Positions 23,301-35,084 of a stretch of DNA of 64,000 bases are shown piece after piece (the first letter of the stretch is position 1; every line of letters starts with the position of its first letter). A program made the translations under genes and the position numbers. The stretch comes from Paratinospora sagittata (Eukaryota; Streptophyta; Magnoliopsida; Ranunculales; Menispermaceae), in the NCBI GenBank assembly GCA_035771175.1, contig CM069589.1, positions 27,918,201 to 27,982,200 of the forward strand. Reading direction: 5' to 3'. A model generated the notes under the pieces. The model ran no database searches. It saw nothing but the letters and a program-made list of their open reading frames with translations, and was not told where the DNA came from.

Positions 23301-25581
23301 GGACATCATCATGAGAAGCCTCATCTCTAGTTACTGAACTCACAAGACACTTCTCTAAAGGATCTCCCGGTGTAGCCTCCTCATGTACCTCAGTCACACA
23401 TGCATCCACCACTTCCGCTACATCTATCCGGTGACGTGTATTCCCCTCCTATGGGAATTTAATGGTCTTGTATATATTAAACAACAATTTTTCATCATTC
23501 ACTCTTAGGGTAAGCTCACCACGTTGCACATCAATCAAAGCTCTCCCGGTAGCTAAGAATGGCCGCCCAAGTATAAGAGGGATATCACCATCTTCCTCTA
23601 TATCCAAAACAACGAAATCCACCGAGAAGATGAACTTATCCACCTTCACTAGCACGTCCTTAATAATACCCCGAGTGTATGTAAGTTTTCGATCCGCTAG
23701 TTGCAAAGATATCGTAGTCGGCTTCACCTCTCCAAGCCTCAATTTCTTGAAAATTGACAAAGGCATCAAGTTAATGCTAGCACCCAAATCACATAAAGCT
23801 TTATTAAAATTCAAGGAACCAATGGTGTAAGGTATAGTGAAACTCCCTGGATCTTTTAGCTTTTGAGGTAGCTTCTTTTGTAGTATAACACTACATTCTT
23901 CAGTAAGTTTCACTGTCTTATAGTCCTCTAGCTTCCTTTTCTTTGTCATCACATCCTTCATGAACTTGACGTAGTTTGGCATTTGCTCCAACGCATCTAC
24001 AAAAGAGACATTAATGTGAATTTTTTTGAAAATTTCCAAGAACTTGGCGAATTGCTCGTCAAGCTTTTTCTTTTGAAATCGCTGAGGGAAAGGAATAAGA
24101 GTTTTGAGTTTAGGAGGGTTATCTGTGAACGTGATAGAACCAGGCCGGTAGGGCATCTCATGCGATTTTTTCCCCTTTGACGACTCTTTGTCCTTCTCTT
24201 TACTCGGCTCGGCCTCAGTCCTTATATCCTCTTGCTCTTCAACGGGTGGTGGTGGTGTGATTAGGCTTAGGTCAACCCCCTTTACTTCCTTTCCACTTCT
24301 CAAAGTGATGGCTTGGTACTGCTCTTTTGGGTTCACTTCGGTGTTGCTAGGTAGTGACCCCCTTTGTTGGGTATTCACAGTTGAGGCTAGTTGTCTGACT
24401 TGTACTTCAAAATTTTTAATCGATGCCCTTTTTTCCATCATAAATGACCCAATCATATCCTCCAAAGATGGCTTCTTTTCTTGAGCATGGGTGTAAAATC
24501 CAAGTGGAGATTGCAATGTGTTTCTCATGTTGGCATAGGAGAAGTTCTCATGATTTCTGATGCTTGGGTGGTACTGATTTGGTACTCCTTGATTGCTTCT
24601 ATAGTTGTACCCTCGATTGTTGATATATTGAACCTCTTCCTCACGTGCTTCATTCCCTGAAGAACTCGCATATAAAACTGTCACCTTTTCAATAGACGGT
24701 TGTGCATTCTGAGTAGTAAGCATAGCAAGTTGGTAGGCAATGCTTGATATCTGTGCAGAGAGATATGTGAATAGATCTAATTTGTGTAAACCGGCCACCT
24801 TCTTTACTATGGATCATGCACCTGGAACCTCATAAGTGTTGGTGGCCATATCCTCCGACATATTCAACGCCTCAGTAGCCGTCTTGGTCAAAAGTGATCC
24901 ACCGGCCGCCGCATCAACTAGTGTCCGAGTAGAAAATGTCATCCCATTGTAGCAAAGTTGAATATGTAGCCAATCTTGGAATCCATGCTGAGGACACTTC
25001 CTTAAGAGCTCCTTAAATCTTTCCCAAGCCTCATACAAAGATTCCATCTCTAGTTGCTTGAATTGCCCAAGTTCAACTCGTAGTTGGGCGATTTTGGTGG
25101 GTGGAAAGAACTTTTGTAAGAACTTCTGTACCATTTCTTGCCAAGTTGCAATGCTCCCCGATTGCAAAGACTGCAACCATGCCCGTGCTTTGTCCCTTAG
25201 AGAAAAAGGGAACAATCTTAACCTTATGGTGTCCTCAGTAACACCATTCATCTTCACCGTATCACACATCTCCAAGAAGGTGGTGATGTGGATTGTAGGA
25301 TCTTCAGTAGGTAACCCACCATACTGATGTTGTTGCACCATCGAGATCAATGTCGGTTTCAATTCAAAGTTGTTCGCATTGACAGGCATACAAACAATAC
25401 TCGAGTAATTGTCATTGATGACCGGTTTGAAGTGGTCTCTCAAGGTCAACTTATGTTGATCGTCTGCCATTACTTCAATTTCTCTTTTTCTTTCTCGCCT
25501 CAATCTTCCAAGAGTTCGTTCAATCTCAAGATCTAACAGTAAAACTTCTTGCTCTTTGCATACACTCTTGAAATCCTTCAA
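20308..25581 (-). pseudogene. Athila gag-pol, one frame with five nonsense codons
   Basis: The single polyprotein reads in one minus-strand frame from the ATG at 25581 to a stop at 20308, 1758 codons. Only stop codons interrupt it, at 24814, 23449, 21823, 21766 and 20797 (lowest base). Order is gag (AWLQSLQSGS, about 25160), aspartic protease (DLGAS, about 23785), reverse transcriptase (intact FMDD at 22453-22464), RNase H (CDASDYAVGAVLG, about 22010), integrase (HHCC zinc finger, CDRCQRL at about 21255; core GIDFMGPF; E in the NEQAEI stretch) and a C-terminal GPF module. Residues in HDNA-type sites look otherwise intact. It has lost function by substitution only. Confidence 0.93.
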
Positions 25582-28500
25582 AATAGAAACTAAAAAGAAA
25601 ATTAGAAAATAACAATAAAATATAAGAATCTAAATTAAAATCAAAGCTAAATAACACGATATTAGTGCAAAATAATAAATATCACTAGCAGCGGTGCCAA
25701 AAACTTGTTACACACAAACCGCAAGTGAACGGTTGGCAAGTTATAATATATTCCGATGAGAAATCGGGTATCGTCCTCAGGGATATTTACTACACTATCT
25801 ACCTCGTCTTAACCTTAATTTTATCTAGACAATCAAAATTGAATAATTGAATGATTAAGAAAGAAATTAAACTAATTAATTAATAACTAACAACACAATG
25901 CAAATCGAATGGTAAATCAATTTGGAGATTAAACTAGAGGTTTGATGTCACCTCACTCTCAACTATGTCTAGATATGTGTATTATTATTAAATAAATTCT
26001 TTAGATTATAAGTCAGAATTCCTAATGTTTCTAATTCTCTCTTTTGAAGCAGAACAAGTGCATAATATCGTTGTATTGATTTAACTCTTTCGATGAAAAC
26101 CTAACACAACGGTAATTCATTAAGATCTATGATTTCCACTTAATGACTTCAAAGGTTCTTGATCTCCTTTTGAGTATCACGATAGCCTAGGTTATACTCT
26201 CCAGATTCCAACTCAAAGTACCCTCTTTCGGAGCATCTACCTCGAATCTAGGATTATTCAAACCTTGATCAAGGGATCGAAAGCCTTATGCACAGAAAAA
26301 TATAAATAAACTAAAAGAATTCATTAATAATAATTAAATAATAAACGTCAACACATAGTCTCGAGTTTAAATCAATCTACACATCTAGAAGAAGCTTTAG
26401 TTCATAACTAAAGACATGAAAACAATAACTAATGGTTCAAACATGAATCGGAACAAAGGAAAACAAACTAGAATTGGTGTAGAGATTTTCAATAATCTTC
26501 AATACGAATCTTCTTCTCCACTTTTCTTCCAGCCGTGAAACCTTCGTTCTCCTCTCTATATTCCAATGTGTTCCTCCCTCCAAATTCTTCAGTTTGATAT
26601 CCTATATCACTCCAATCGAACACCCAAAACCAAGATTAGAAAGTCCTGAAAAAATGAAATCGCAAAAGGGCAACCCTAGCACCGCGGCGCTCCAATTGGC
26701 ATTTTCTGTGGCGACCCCGCACCCCGGACCACCAACCCCGCTAGGAATGGCGTGCGGAATGCCGGGGCGGGACGCCCAGCGTAAGCATCTCCAACCACTT
26801 CTCAACCCCCGTGAGGTGGTTGAGACCCTACGAGCCTTATCCCAAACAACGACATAATATAAAAAGGTACTAAACAAAACTACCAACCGTATTAATTATC
26901 CAAGACAAGAGATACTACATAAAAATAAACCATAAATAAAACCATAATCCCTACAGTCCATCAAAATTGACATACACATAAAGTCCAAAACTATGGGTAC
27001 AAAAAAATCGTCATATGCCCACATGGTCTATCTAACAAGTCCCAACTCACCCATACTACAATGTGGTAAGTGTTATAATTACATAGTACAAAATATAATA
27101 CATCATAATTTAAAACACAGTTCAATCAAAATGCCTCTCAACTCACATCGAGGCCTTGGATTCTCTCGCCGGCAAGGCCCTCAAGATATGACTACTCCTT
27201 AGCCCTTATTCAGGACAAAATGACCTGAAAGAGGAAAATGAGGGTGAGCCAACGGTGCCCAGTGAATAGAATTCAAATATGCTATCAATACTCATCAATA
27301 AATATCATGTATGCATGTCAATGTGTAGCATGATTAAAAGCTTAAAACATATAGATATCAAAGCATTTATAATAAGTTCGATGCAAGTAAAAGCTTATCA
27401 ATTTGGATTCACATTCCACATGCATTGGGGTTACTAGTGCACGTCTATTTCACCGTACCATTCTCATCCCAAATCATGTTAATTTGGGGTTATTAGTGCA
27501 CGTCTATTTCACCATACCGTTCTCATCCCCAAATATTTTCTTTTTAAAACCCTCCTATGACAAGGTTAAGTCCCCCTATTAGCCAGATAGATGGGCCCAA
27601 CCAAAGTCATAAGGTTTTCTCAAATTAATGCATCATTCAAAACATTATGACACATTCATGCTTTCAACATACAATATATATAAGTGATATGATGACATAA
27701 AAGATATAATCATAAATGAAGTCTACTCACAACCAAGCCTCGCGAGAGTATCTGACCACACACGGCCACCAAATCGAATCAACCCAATCAAGATCCTGAA
27801 ACATTCATCAATATCCTACCATACATCAATTCCTATGCTCAATCACATAGACATTACACATCAACCCAAAATCAGCCCACATATAGACAATAGGCCTAAA
27901 TCCCATCATTCAACTCAAATCACATGACTTAGGCCTCTAATGCATAGTTCTCATTCATGAACCATTCTATTAATCAAAAATACTGATTTTCAATTCCTTA
28001 GGCATAAACATGCTGAAATTGGGCCATTTGATCACAAGTAGGCATAACCCATGATATAGTCACAACCACCAAATTAGTAGCATAATCAACTCTAATCATG
28101 CTTAATTAAACATAAGTTGCATCAATTCAATGATTCTAGGCCAAAAGCATCAAAAGCCCTAAAAAATGAAATTTTCCATACTTAGGCCATATTGTCGATT
28201 TACACTAGGTCACCATGTTCAGCAATGTATATCACTAATTTTGCATCATGGGTTCATCAACAATGGCAAATAGGTCAACATAGTTGACATGCAAGCTATT
28301 TGAAAAGGTCTAAGTTCATATTCTAAATTTAGGTCTAATACAAGCAACCCTACCAATTCTTCATTTAATATTCTGTTCAGATGTATCAATCTACCAACAG
28401 AAATATTTAATCACAAAAGAAACCGTACAGATTGAAGTATGTTGAGAAACAAACCTTCTGTCCACAAATCAGCTCAACCCAACGGTGGACCAAAAAGATA

Positions 28501-28970
28501 AGCATCTTTGATGAACAAGTCTCTAATCAGACAATTTCTCCTTTCCTGCTGCAAATACTCGACCTCAGATGACTATATCACACAACATACTTCACCCATA
28601 AACAACTCCACCGTTCATAATGCAGAAAGATCAGTTGTAAACCACATTCCCAAATATCATATCCATCCAACGGTAGATTTAGGAGAATCCAGACTTTCCG
28701 ACCAGCTTTGTTTGAGAGGTTATATCTCTTAGAAGAAAATTCCAATCAAGATCTCCACCGACAGAAGGAATAACCATAAGCTACGAACTTGCTGACAAAG
28801 TTTGAGCTCAAGTTGACCATATATCCCTAAGATCCAGCCCTTTGATGAAAACGTTGCTGAGATTTTCCTCAAAGCAACTCCCTCTTTTTTTCTCTTCTTC
28901 TTTCCTTTCTCTTCTTTTTTCCTTTCTCTCTACTCATCTCACCCTCTAGGACTTCCTTGGGGAAGTGAAG

Positions 28971-29390
28971 TAGGGCACGGGACACTTGTCCACTCTCATG
29001 CACCAACCTTGACATGTGTTGGAGAGGAGAAATGGGGCATGAGACACTTGTCCATTTGCATGCACCAACTTGACATGTATTGGAGAAAGAAATGGGGCAT
29101 GGGACACTTGTCCATTCTCATGCACCAACTTGACATGTGTTGGTCTCACGCACCAACTTGACATGTGTTGGAGAAGATAAATGGGGCATGGGATACTTGT
29201 CCATTTTCATGCACCAACTTGGCATGTATTGGAGAAGAGAAATGGGGCATGGGGCACTTGTCCATTCTCATGCACCAACTTCACATGTGTTGGTCTCATG
29301 CACCAACTTGACATGTGTTGGAGAAAAAAATGGGGCATGGGACACTTGTCTATTCTCATGCACCAACTTGACATGTGTTGGTCTCATACT
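28971..29390. repeat. 60-bp minisatellite in solo LTR
   Basis: Six units beginning TGGGGCATGGGACACTTG and containing CATGCACCAACTTGACATG. Units 3 and 5 carry an extra partial copy of the CACCAACTTGACATGTGTTGG segment. Copies differ by a few substitutions. Confidence 0.9.
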
Positions 29391-29639
29391 ACCCATACCA
29401 ACTACATGTACTTTAACCAATCTCATGCTTCCATGTATTTTAAATGTCCAATCCATTTAATACACCAAATTTTCATTCTCATTTATTCTTTTATTCAATC
29501 AATCCTAACCCATATCAATTCATGGTTTAATGGACCCATGCATAAATAATAAAACATGCATTATACTTTAATTTAACATGACCCATATACAATTTATAAT
29601 GCACATATTTATATACATTATCAAGCATCAAATATACAA

Positions 29640-29690
29640 CATTAAACAAACATTAAACAAACATTAAACAAACATTAAACAAACACTAAA
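29640..29690. repeat. 11-bp tandem repeat
   Basis: Four to five copies of AACATTAAACA near the 5' end of the minus-strand solo LTR. Confidence 0.85.
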
Positions 29691-30315
29691 CATATCAAGG
29701 CAAACACATAGAGTTTGGGCAAAATATAATTGGGTAATGGGCTAGATGAAATAATTTTCGGGGTGTCACATTTTCCCAGCGCCTTGGCGCTGCGATAGGG
29801 TTCTTCCAAGGGCCGCGGTAGCGCTGCGACGCTCTGAGGCTTGCATGTACGCCTGGATTGTGTACTTAGCCGAATTTTTGCACCTTCTGACTTTGGGTCT
29901 TCATACTTCACTTTTATACTTTCTTGTACATATTTTTATCATCCCAATCCATGACTAATGCATTCAAACACCTACTAAACAAAGCAAATCAAATTAAAAA
30001 CACTACCAAACATAAATTAAATCAAATCATAGACTAATAAACTCAAATAATGTATAAAAACCAATTAATTCCTAAACTAAAAAATCAATCAAAACTAACA
30101 TAAACACACTAAACTAATGCTTAAATCATCCTAAAACTCCTATAAACCACTTCTAAATCATGTCTAAATATGCATCTATCAATGAGCTTAATTGTAAAGT
30201 GTTCTACTCAGTTAGAATCAACATTATTGAGTTGTAATGCTGATATGTTTATGGACTGAAACAACCAGAATAAGTGAATGTAGTTCACTTAATGATTTTA
30301 GGATTGAAATCATGT

Positions 30316-30640
30316 AAGGTTATCTCTGAACCTGTAAAAGAGAGAAAGGTTCATCCTCACCTGCAAGTAGGAAATACGATTCATCTTAATCCCGTAAGAG
30401 GATAGGTGCGTCCTTAACCTGTAAAAGGATAGATTATCTCTTAACCTTTAAAAGAGAAATGGTTGCTCCTTATACCGTAAAAGGATCACGGTTGTTCCTT
30501 AGCCCGTAAAGGATCTCGGTTCTTCCTTATCCCGTAAAAGGAACATGGTTTCTCCTCATCCCGGAAAAAAGAAATTTGGTTCATCCTTAGCCCATGAAAG
30601 GATAGGTTTGTCTTTAACCTGTAAAAGGGCAGTTGTAACG
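30316..30640 (+). repeat. Leader hairpin array, family A stems
   Basis: About ten units of 25-33 bp in transcription orientation. Units include TCTCTGAACCTGTAAAAGAGA (stem TCTCT/AGAGA), TCCTTAACCTGTAAAAGGA and TCCTTATCCCGTAAAAGGA (stem TCCTT/AAGGA), and TCTCTTAACC...AAGAGA. The loop keeps CCYGTAA while the stem alternates between CTC/GAG-type and CC/GG-type pairs. Confidence 0.8.
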
Positions 30641-30704
30641 GTTTGGTTCTCACTTGTAAGAGAACCAGTAAGTGGATTGAGAAAATCCTAATCGGGAAAT
30701 TAGG

Positions 30705-30733
30705 TAGTGGACGTAGGCTAGGCCGAACCACTA
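30705..30733 (+). other. Conserved two-part U5 hairpin (S6)
   Basis: TAGTGG-ACGTA-GGC-TAG-GCC-GAA-CCACTA: outer 6-bp and inner 3-bp stems. It lies 150 bp before the LTR 3' end. Confidence 0.7.
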
Positions 30734-30883
30734 TAAATCTTGTGTGGCTCACGTTTGCAATTTAGTCTGTGTTCCAGCTTTGCATCCAATTCCAATACAC
30801 TTATGTAAATTACTAAGTTATTGGAAGAGATATTTAAAATTGACCATCGCACCCAATTCACCCCCCTCTTGAGTGGACCAACA

Positions 30884-31589
30884 CTTTGTGTTTTATTTCT
30901 GTCCTTTCTATAATTGTGCTCAGATGCCGAGCTAAAACACTTTATAAATTTTTGGATGAATTTTGTTCTTCACTTGTTGTTCCTTCTTTTTCTAGCTGAC
31001 TTTGGTACTTAGAAAAAATATCTTACAAATGTTTTCTTTAGGAAACCATTTACTCTAAGAATTTTCATAAAATTCTCGCCTCGTGAGATCGTCTCGGAAA
31101 GCTTACTCTATGGGACTTGGAAGAATTTTCACAAAAATCCTTGTCCCGTGAGCTCGGCAATGATCCGAGCTTGAGGTGCTCTCAGAGTGGTCTCCTTTCT
31201 AGCGATAATCCAAGCTCTAGCGAGCTAGGACCCCAAGATACTATGAGAATGAACTCCTTCTTTGCGATAACTTGAGCTCTGACGAGCTCAGATCCCGAGG
31301 TACTTTAGGCCATAGCCTTCTTCCTGGCGATAATTCGGGCTTGAGCTCAGACCCTAGGGTACTATGGGCTTTTGGCCCCTTCTCAGGGCTTATTTGAGCA
31401 AAGCTCATGTTCCTAAGGTGCTAGTCGCTTTTCTTCTTGTCATGTTATGTCGAGAGTTGTTGATAAATTTGTTCGCGCAAAGTTGTCAAGAAACAAACTA
31501 ATTTATAAACTTCAATGAAAGATGACAAAATGATAAATCAAAGTTGAGCGGGTGATCCCTGCTTACTATTCCTATAGAGCTACTCCTAC
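30884..31589 (-). other. Tat spacer downstream of integrase
   Basis: Non-coding Tat sequence between the S6 duplication and the integrase C-terminus, with repeated GAGCTC and TCGGGC words (31100-31400). No gene seen on either strand. Confidence 0.6.
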
Positions 31590-32700
31590 TTGCTACAGCT
31601 ACTGGTAGTAAAACTTCAGATGGTTTTCTTTCCATGGTTTGGGTATCCGTTTTCCATCGAGGTCTTCCAACTCGTAGATTGCGTTCCTTGGTGTTGCGAT
31701 GACCTTGTACGGTCCTTCCCAATTTGGGCCAAGAGCCCCTGCTTCGGCCTCCTTGGTGTTAAGTATGACCTTACTCAGTACCAGGTCACCGATTTTGAAA
31801 CTACGGGGTCTTACTTTAGAATTGTAGTACTTTGATGTTCTCCTTTGGTATGCAGCTAGTTGAATTTGTAATTGTTCTCTATTTCTTCTAAAAGATCCAC
31901 CTCGGTTTTTTGTGCTTTTGAGTTCTTCTCTTCATTGAAATATGATGTTCTTAGAGTCTGAATATCGAGCTCTACTGGAATAACAACTTTCATTCCAAAT
32001 GCCAGAGAAAAAGGCGTTTCTCCGGTTGTCATTCTAGATGTTGTTCTGTAAGACCATAATACATGTGGGAGGTCATCTGCCCAAGTTCCTTTTTTTTCCT
32101 CGATTCTTGCCTTCAACCTGTGCTTGATAATCTTGTTGATGGCCTGAACTTGTCCATTTGCCTGGGGGTGAGTTGGTGTAAAGAAGAAATGGTGAATTCC
32201 CAGCTTGGAGCAGAATGAGTTGAACTTCTCATTGTCGAATTGCTTCCCATTGTCTGATATTATGGCGAATGGTAGTCCGAATCGACAAACAATCTACTGC
32301 CAGATGAATTTTGTCGTATTTTACTCAGTTATGTGAGCAAGGGGCTCTGCTTCCACCCACTTGGTGAAGTAATCTACTGCTACAATGGAATACTTGACTT
32401 GACCTCTGCAAATTGGCAAAGGCCCAATCAGATCTACCCCCTACTAAGCAAAAGGCCAAGGGCTTTGAATGGGAGTTAGATTTTCAGGATGAGCTCTTAT
32501 GATCGTAGCATGTCGCAGTGCCTAGTTGTCCTCAAGGCGTCACGATTGATCGTCGACCAGTAATATCCCTAACAAAGTACTTTATACGCAAGAGCTCTTC
32601 CTCTAGAGTGATTCCCGCATATTCCTGCATGTACCTCGAGAAGGACGAGCTGGGCTTATTCTTTTCCTAGACACTTCAAATATGGAAAATTATAGTCACG
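31590..32700 (-). pseudogene. Tat integrase
   Basis: Decayed integrase on the minus strand. The core begins near 32440 with GVDLIGPLP (first catalytic Asp) and FTKWVEAEPLA. Later parts are broken by frameshifts. 31856-32116 encodes KGTWADDLPHVLWSYRTT and TPFSLAFG, the post-catalytic region. 31590-31800 gives the C-terminal GPY/F module (GPNWEGPYKV) followed by a domain ending KRIPKPW. The HHCC part (32690-32520) is heavily damaged. Confidence 0.8.
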
Positions 32701-33559
32701 TCGATACAACATGTTGTCGATGAGCACATACTTGGCTGCTTGTCACTGTATTTTCCTTGCCAATACTTTGTCCACTGGGAGCTCTCCTATTTTCAAAAAT
32801 ATCACAATCGGGTCCACCCAAACAGGGCTGATCTCTGTAAGAACGACCTGGCTTCCTTCCTTGATACTCCTGCTGTGCAGATATTCTATGGGCACTTGTA
32901 GAATGAGCTCGTTCCCAGAGGATAAGGCGAGCTTTGAGAGAGCGTCTGCAAGGGAATTGTCTGGTCATGGTATCTGTATGACTTCATATTTTTCAAAGTT
33001 GGTAAGCAACTCTTTCACCATCTGCATGTAGGCCTGCATGTGATCATCATTCGTTTGGTACTCAGCGGTGACCTGACTTGCAACAAGTTGTGAATCGCAA
33101 CATATTACGATCTTGCGTACCCCACAGTTGAGCACCATTTGTAATCCTGCTAGAAGAACTTCATATTTAGACTCATTATTCGAGGACGAGAAGCTATAGC
33201 GGAGAGCTACGAGGTGTTTGTCTCCTTTAGGTGAGACTAAAACAATGTCGGCCCTACTTCCTTGTTTTCACAATGAGCCATCGACAAACAAGTTTTCATG
33301 TCAACTCGAGCTCAACATCAATATCATTTTCCTCTTTCTGCTTGGAGGAGAACTCCTTTACAAAATCTGCCAGTGCTTGCCCTTTAATAGATATTCTAGG
33401 TCGATATTCAACATCAAACTAGTTGAGCTCAATAACCCACTTCAATAGCCAACCTGAAGTCTTTGTTTTCTGCAAAACCTAGCGTAGCTGGTGTCGAGTG
33501 AGCACGACTATGGAATAAGCTTGGAAGTATAGTCGAAGTTTCTGAGCTGAGGTGATGAG
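32701..33559 (-). pseudogene. Tat RNase H tail and second (archaeal-type) RNase H
   Basis: Minus strand, continuing from 36390 after removal of S7. 33559-33400 gives SAQKLRLYFQAY and FDVEYRPR, the end of the gypsy RNase H. 33200-32930 gives NNESKYEVLLAGLQM, CDSQLVASQV and ADALSKLA, the pattern of the additional archaeal-type RNase H known from Tat elements. Stops occur at about 33310 and 32968. Confidence 0.75.
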
Positions 33560-33795
33560 TGTTGGTCCACCCAAGATGGGTGTGAATTGGGTGCGATGGT
33601 CAATTTTAAAAATATCTTCCAATAACGTAGTGATTTATATGAGTGTATTGGAATATGATGTAAATTAGAGCACAAACTAAATTGCAAATGTTTGACACAC
33701 AGAGTTATAGTGGTTCGGCCAAGCCTACGTCCACTAACTAATTTCTCGATTAGGATTTTCTCAATCCACTAACTGATTCTCTTACAAGTGAGAAC

Positions 33796-34060
33796 TAAAC
33801 CGTTACAACTGCCCTTTTACAGGTTAAAGGCAAACCTATCCTTTCATGGGCTAATGATGAACGAAATTTTTTTTTCCGGGATGAGGAGATACCCATGTTC
33901 CATTTACGGGCTAAGGAAGAATTGTGATTCTTTTGCGGGATAAGAAACAACCGTTTCTCTTTTAAAGGTTGAGAGATAACGTATCCTCTTACAGGTTGAG
34001 GAGCACCTATCCTTTTATGGGATGAGGATGAACCGGCTCCCCACTTGTAGGTGAGGATAA
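33796..34060 (-). repeat. Leader hairpin array of S7
   Basis: Eight to nine units such as TCCTTTTACGGG...GGA and CTCTTTTAAAGGTTGAGAG (plus strand), the reverse of the S6 array. Some stems have decayed by single transitions. Confidence 0.75.
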
Positions 34061-34801
34061 CCTATATGATTTCAATCCTAAAATCATCAAGTGAACTACC
34101 TTCACTTGTCATGGTTGTTTCAGTCTAGAAACACACCAGTACTACAACACTAAGATGTTGGTTGGTTCTAATGTAGTAGAACACTTTACAAATAAGCTTA
34201 GTACATAACATTACAAAGATATGAAATATAAAATAGGTAATGCTAAGTTGAAATACACCTATAGTCCTTTACCTTTCAATGTTTGGTATTGCTCAAGTGC
34301 AGTTTCGAAAAGCATGAATGATATGATATGAAAATCAGTGCTTCTTCAAAAATAAATAAATACCGAATAAAGATTGACTTAAAGCAAGGACTAGTGTAAA
34401 TCAAAGACACGGACAATTTTCAAAATAGATATAAAATATAAGTATGAAAACTTCTGGTTCTCTAATCAGTAGTTAACCAATTACTGATATAGTTCAATAA
34501 AATACTTAAGATATGAAATCAAGTACAACTGTATATCTTGAACTATTTCTCAAATTCTATATCCAACAAGAATGATACTAGATATGAATCAGTGCTGAGA
34601 ATTTGAGTTGTTACCAGATCAAATAGATTTTCAAAGATAGAATGAAAATAAGCTCAGTATGAAAATCATTTGAATACATAAAGTATTAGTGAAAAATAAT
34701 TTGAAAGTTTAGAAGAAGAAACTCATTTTGACACAGACTAGCTTTCAAAATGTATTGGCACAACACAAAGTGATTGGCAAGTTGTTTGGTCCTAAGTGTT
34801 G

Positions 34802-34813
34802 GTATTTATAGAC
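34802..34813 (-). promoter_or_regulatory. TATA box of S7 LTR
   Basis: GTCTATAAATAC on the minus strand, 1.58 kb inside the LTR from its 5' end. Confidence 0.65.
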
Positions 34814-35084
34814 TTAGTGGGACATAGCCGTTAGACATTTGAAGTTCAAATAATACGAACGTTTACATACAATGGCTAAAATGTTATATGAAAATGGCAA
34901 CTGCAATTTTCACTAACATTCTGGTTCTTTTCAGATTTCATGAAAAATGAGAGTCTTAGAAAAAACTTATTTCATGTATCAGAGAAGGTCTCTGATAAGT
35001 CTAAAAAAGACTCTGTCGAAAGGTCTGTTCTAAAAAATTAAACTGACATAGTGTACTTGTTCGAACAATGATTGTTGAATTAGC

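Larger units (their letters stand above)
26707..29770 (-). mobile_element. Chromovirus-like solo LTR in Athila 5' LTR
   Basis: A 3064-bp element flanked by exact TTTTC copies (26702-26706 and 29771-29775). On the minus strand it begins TGTGACACCCCG and ends GGGGTCGCCACA, as in Tekay/Del-type LTRs, and carries the typical block around CACTGGGCACC and GGCTCACCCTCA (about 27239-27262). No gag-pol or second LTR is visible. It contains a 60-bp tandem repeat and an 11-bp repeat. It is the innermost, hence youngest, layer of this nest. Confidence 0.85.
17210..30181 (-). mobile_element. Athila-lineage Ty3-gypsy retrotransposon
   Basis: Bounded by ATGAG at 17205-17209 and 30182-30186. The LTRs are 17210-18572 (3') and 25706-30181 (5', interrupted by a 3064-bp solo LTR). 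A purine tract AAGTTTGGGGGTGTT (minus strand) touches the 3' LTR at 18573. A primer-binding-like TGGCACCGCTGC lies just inside the 5' LTR at about 25688-25699. Gag-pol fills 20308-25581. The two LTRs are similar throughout with scattered substitutions, mostly transitions. No env-like frame was recognised in 18573-20307. Without the insert the element is about 9.9 kb. Confidence 0.92.
25706..30181 (-). repeat. Athila 5' LTR, split by solo LTR
   Basis: Own length about 1.41 kb (25706-26706 plus 29776-30181). It aligns with 17210-18572 on both sides of the insert: the interruption falls in the GC-rich TTGGCATTTTC segment corresponding to about 18205. ATGAG follows at 30182. Confidence 0.9.
15037..30883 (+). 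mobile_element. Sirevirus-like solo LTR S6, split by Athila
   Basis: Own sequence is 15037-17209 plus 30187-30883, about 2.87 kb. It starts TGTTAACC and ends GAGTGGACCAACA, with CTTTG duplicated at 15032-15036 and 30884-30888. In transcription order it has a U3 hairpin array (15640-16330), a TATA box (16591-16600), a leader hairpin array (30316-30640), the two-part hairpin (30705-30733) and the C-rich end (30851-30870). It is the best preserved copy in its transcription orientation and inserts into the Tat spacer next to the antisense ORF. Confidence 0.88.

Noticed and set aside
28970..29550. Overlapping frames encoding repeats with PTHVKLVHENGQ or HAPTSHV-like units
   Set aside because: They are translations of the 60-bp minisatellite, open in several frames on both strands.
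32696..33031. Opposed 90- and 106-residue frames as genes
   Set aside because: They are out-of-frame readings of the Tat RNase H to integrase connection, which reads best in another minus frame.
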